Shown here in pieces: positions 62,966 to 64,000 of a stretch of DNA of 64,000 nucleotides. Origin of the DNA: Lithospermum erythrorhizon (lineage: Eukaryota > Streptophyta > Magnoliopsida > Boraginales > Boraginaceae); contig JADFUC010002075.1 in NCBI GenBank assembly GCA_019722365.1, positions 124,001 to 188,000 on the forward strand, read 5' to 3'. The translations under genes were made by a program, and so were the position numbers. Positions within the stretch are counted from its first letter, which is position 1, and each line of letters begins with the position of its first letter. The notes beneath the pieces were generated by a model that ran no database searches, was not told the DNA's origin, and saw nothing but the letters and a program-made list of their open reading frames with translations.

Positions 62966-63612
62966 TTTAGGAAATTTAACGCAGATATAACTTAAATAGA
63001 TATATCAGCACCCAAACCTCACGAGTCTAATATCACCGAATGTCACGAGCAGACGATAATTGAAAATACAGTAAATGACACGAGATCTTTATATAAGTTC
63101 CCACGAGAGTCGTCACATTGCTGCTTTACTTGAGAGTCAACTAGAAAGAACTCTGTGATTGTTACAAAGTCTATCCAAACTAAGCTTACCGATTGAGTAA
63201 TAACATAATTTAGTATTACCAATGACAAATCCACTCTAGATTTAGCTTAAAATGATATACGAATGATCTGAAATCAAGTAGAGAACAACTACGATGAATT
63301 TGGAAGAAAAGGAATTTAGAGAGAAATTGGAATTTTTTATGGATAATAAAATAAATGTGACCTAATCCCCATTTATTCAGCTGAACCGCCATTGATCGAG
63401 ACCCGGTCTCGATGGCCAATCTCGATAGCGTCTCGAAGGCCTGCCGAGCAGTATACGAACCGGGCATCGAAAATGCATCGAGACCTCATCGGGACCTCAG
63501 GGTCTCGATGGGCTCCTGGGCCAACCATTTGCATCAAGACCCCATCGGGACCTCAGGGTCTCGATGGGGTCTCAATCCCTGCGTCTCCCGAACTTTGAAA
63601 ATGCCTTGAGCA
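62966..63612 (-). repeat. LTR of copia family 2 (inverted copy)
   Basis: The minus strand contains CTAAATCTAGAGTGG, AATACTAAATTAT and GATATATCTATTTAAGTTAT shared with 61250-61822. The primer-binding site next to it is degraded. It carries two strong GAGACC hairpins at 63481-63514 and 63537-63572. Confidence 0.65.
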
Positions 63613-64000
63613 GCGGGTGCACTCTGTCCGGTGATCATATAGTGCTTGAGGAACTCTAAGCGAGATGATCTTCTTAATAATGCTCTTTTGCTCCTCGTTT
63701 AAAAGGCCCTGGGTAGTAAACAACTGCAAATTGTGTAATCCTGCATCTCCCTTTATGGAGGCTAGCTACTAGCGTTCCCAAAATCATCCTTGATAGCCAG
63801 GAAATTTTATGTACAGTATAAACTTGAAACCGACCTAAGGAAGAATAGTACTATACTCCCACTACTAGATACGTAATCCTCGACTTCTTTACTTTCAGCG
63901 GCTCCATTTCGGCCTTGTTAAATCTAGAAAAATCCTCCCTCAGATTCCTTTCTTTACTCGTGAAACAACGTAAACCTCGCCGTATAAATTCGCTCTTGAA
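63613..64000 (-). other. LINE continuation at window edge
   Basis: The minus strand reads LLNEEQKSIIKKIISLRV in one frame, resembling the region before the RT in plant LINE ORF2; the rest is frameshifted and runs off the window. Confidence 0.5.

Larger units (their letters stand above)
61250..63612. mobile_element. Inverted composite of two copia family 2 5' halves
   Basis: The plus-strand copy has an LTR (61250-61822), primer-binding site and gag (to about 62190). The minus-strand copy has an LTR (about 62966-63612) and gag (down to about 62630). The two match each other over about 1 kb in opposite orientation and face tail to tail, with an RT fragment between. LINE sequence is recognisable on both outer sides, so the composite sits inside the LINE. 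No 3' LTR in either copy. Confidence 0.75.
58853..64000 (-). mobile_element. LINE (non-LTR retrotransposon) ORF2 remnant, interrupted
   Basis: Minus strand; the poly(A) tail is seen as T at 58853-58862. Downwards in coordinate: LLNEEQKSIIKKI at about 63680-63720 (pre-RT region), then, after a foreign insert (61250-63612), the RT piece MILQELVQGYHKQDGIPK at about 61075-61140, GLRQGDPISS at 60876-60905, a SINE insertion (60632-60870), and downstream ISSWQARHLSFGGRAQLIRS at about 60195-60255, typical of plant LINE ORF2 after the RT. A weak RNase H-like SRNNKCFSS lies near 59180. The RT YADD box is not readable and frames shift often. It runs off the window's right end. Confidence 0.78.

Overview
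This is nuclear DNA of a flowering plant. Genes have long GT-AG introns in AT-rich sequence, and the window holds a plant HSP110-type Hsp70, a CC-NBS-LRR relic, a receptor-like cytoplasmic kinase of subfamily VII, tRNA-derived SINEs, a Stowaway-like MITE, a LINE and several Ty1-copia retrotransposons. A SINE fragment ending in (TTG)n resembles a type known from asterids, so an asterid eudicot is my best guess. I cannot name the species.

Layout. 1-2889: intergenic, with a SINE that keeps a perfect 10-bp target-site duplication. 2890-13124 (minus): complete nine-exon HSP70-16-like gene (772 aa), the best-supported gene here. 13125-16546 and 16802-19008: AT-rich intergenic DNA with local tandem duplications; a small basic ORF lies between them. 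19009-21689 (minus): a CC-NBS-LRR resistance-type pseudogene with several independent lesions. 22784-23802: a possible non-autonomous TIR transposon filled by two tandem arrays. 23.8-29.8 kb: decayed retroelement-like DNA without a recognisable gene. 29916-38481 (minus): a Ty1-copia element with both LTRs, primer-binding site and PR-INT-RT-RNase H remnants. 40569-45639 (plus): a five-exon RLCK-VII kinase (610 aa) with an unusual glycine loop, a DYG in place of DFG, and a long acidic, Ser-rich tail. 46.8-58.4 kb: further copia pieces of the same family, including a 5' half that is an inverted copy of the half on the other side of the kinase, and a back-to-back LTR palindrome. 58.85-64.0 kb: a minus-strand LINE interrupted by a SINE inside its RT domain and by a composite made of two inverted copia 5' halves.

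Function. Only the HSP70-16-like gene and the kinase look like working host genes. They are unrelated in function (cytosolic chaperone/nucleotide-exchange factor; membrane-proximal signalling kinase) and share no regulation that can be seen. The rest is a nested mobile-element landscape. Repeat copies differ by many small indels and CG-containing substitutions, whereas the two host genes read cleanly. Part of the repeat damage could therefore be poor consensus quality rather than biology, and the frame status of individual repeats should be read with that in mind. I did not find a convincing new molecular system. The most unusual structures are the two inverted-LTR composites, the tandem-array TIR element and the atypical kinase motifs.
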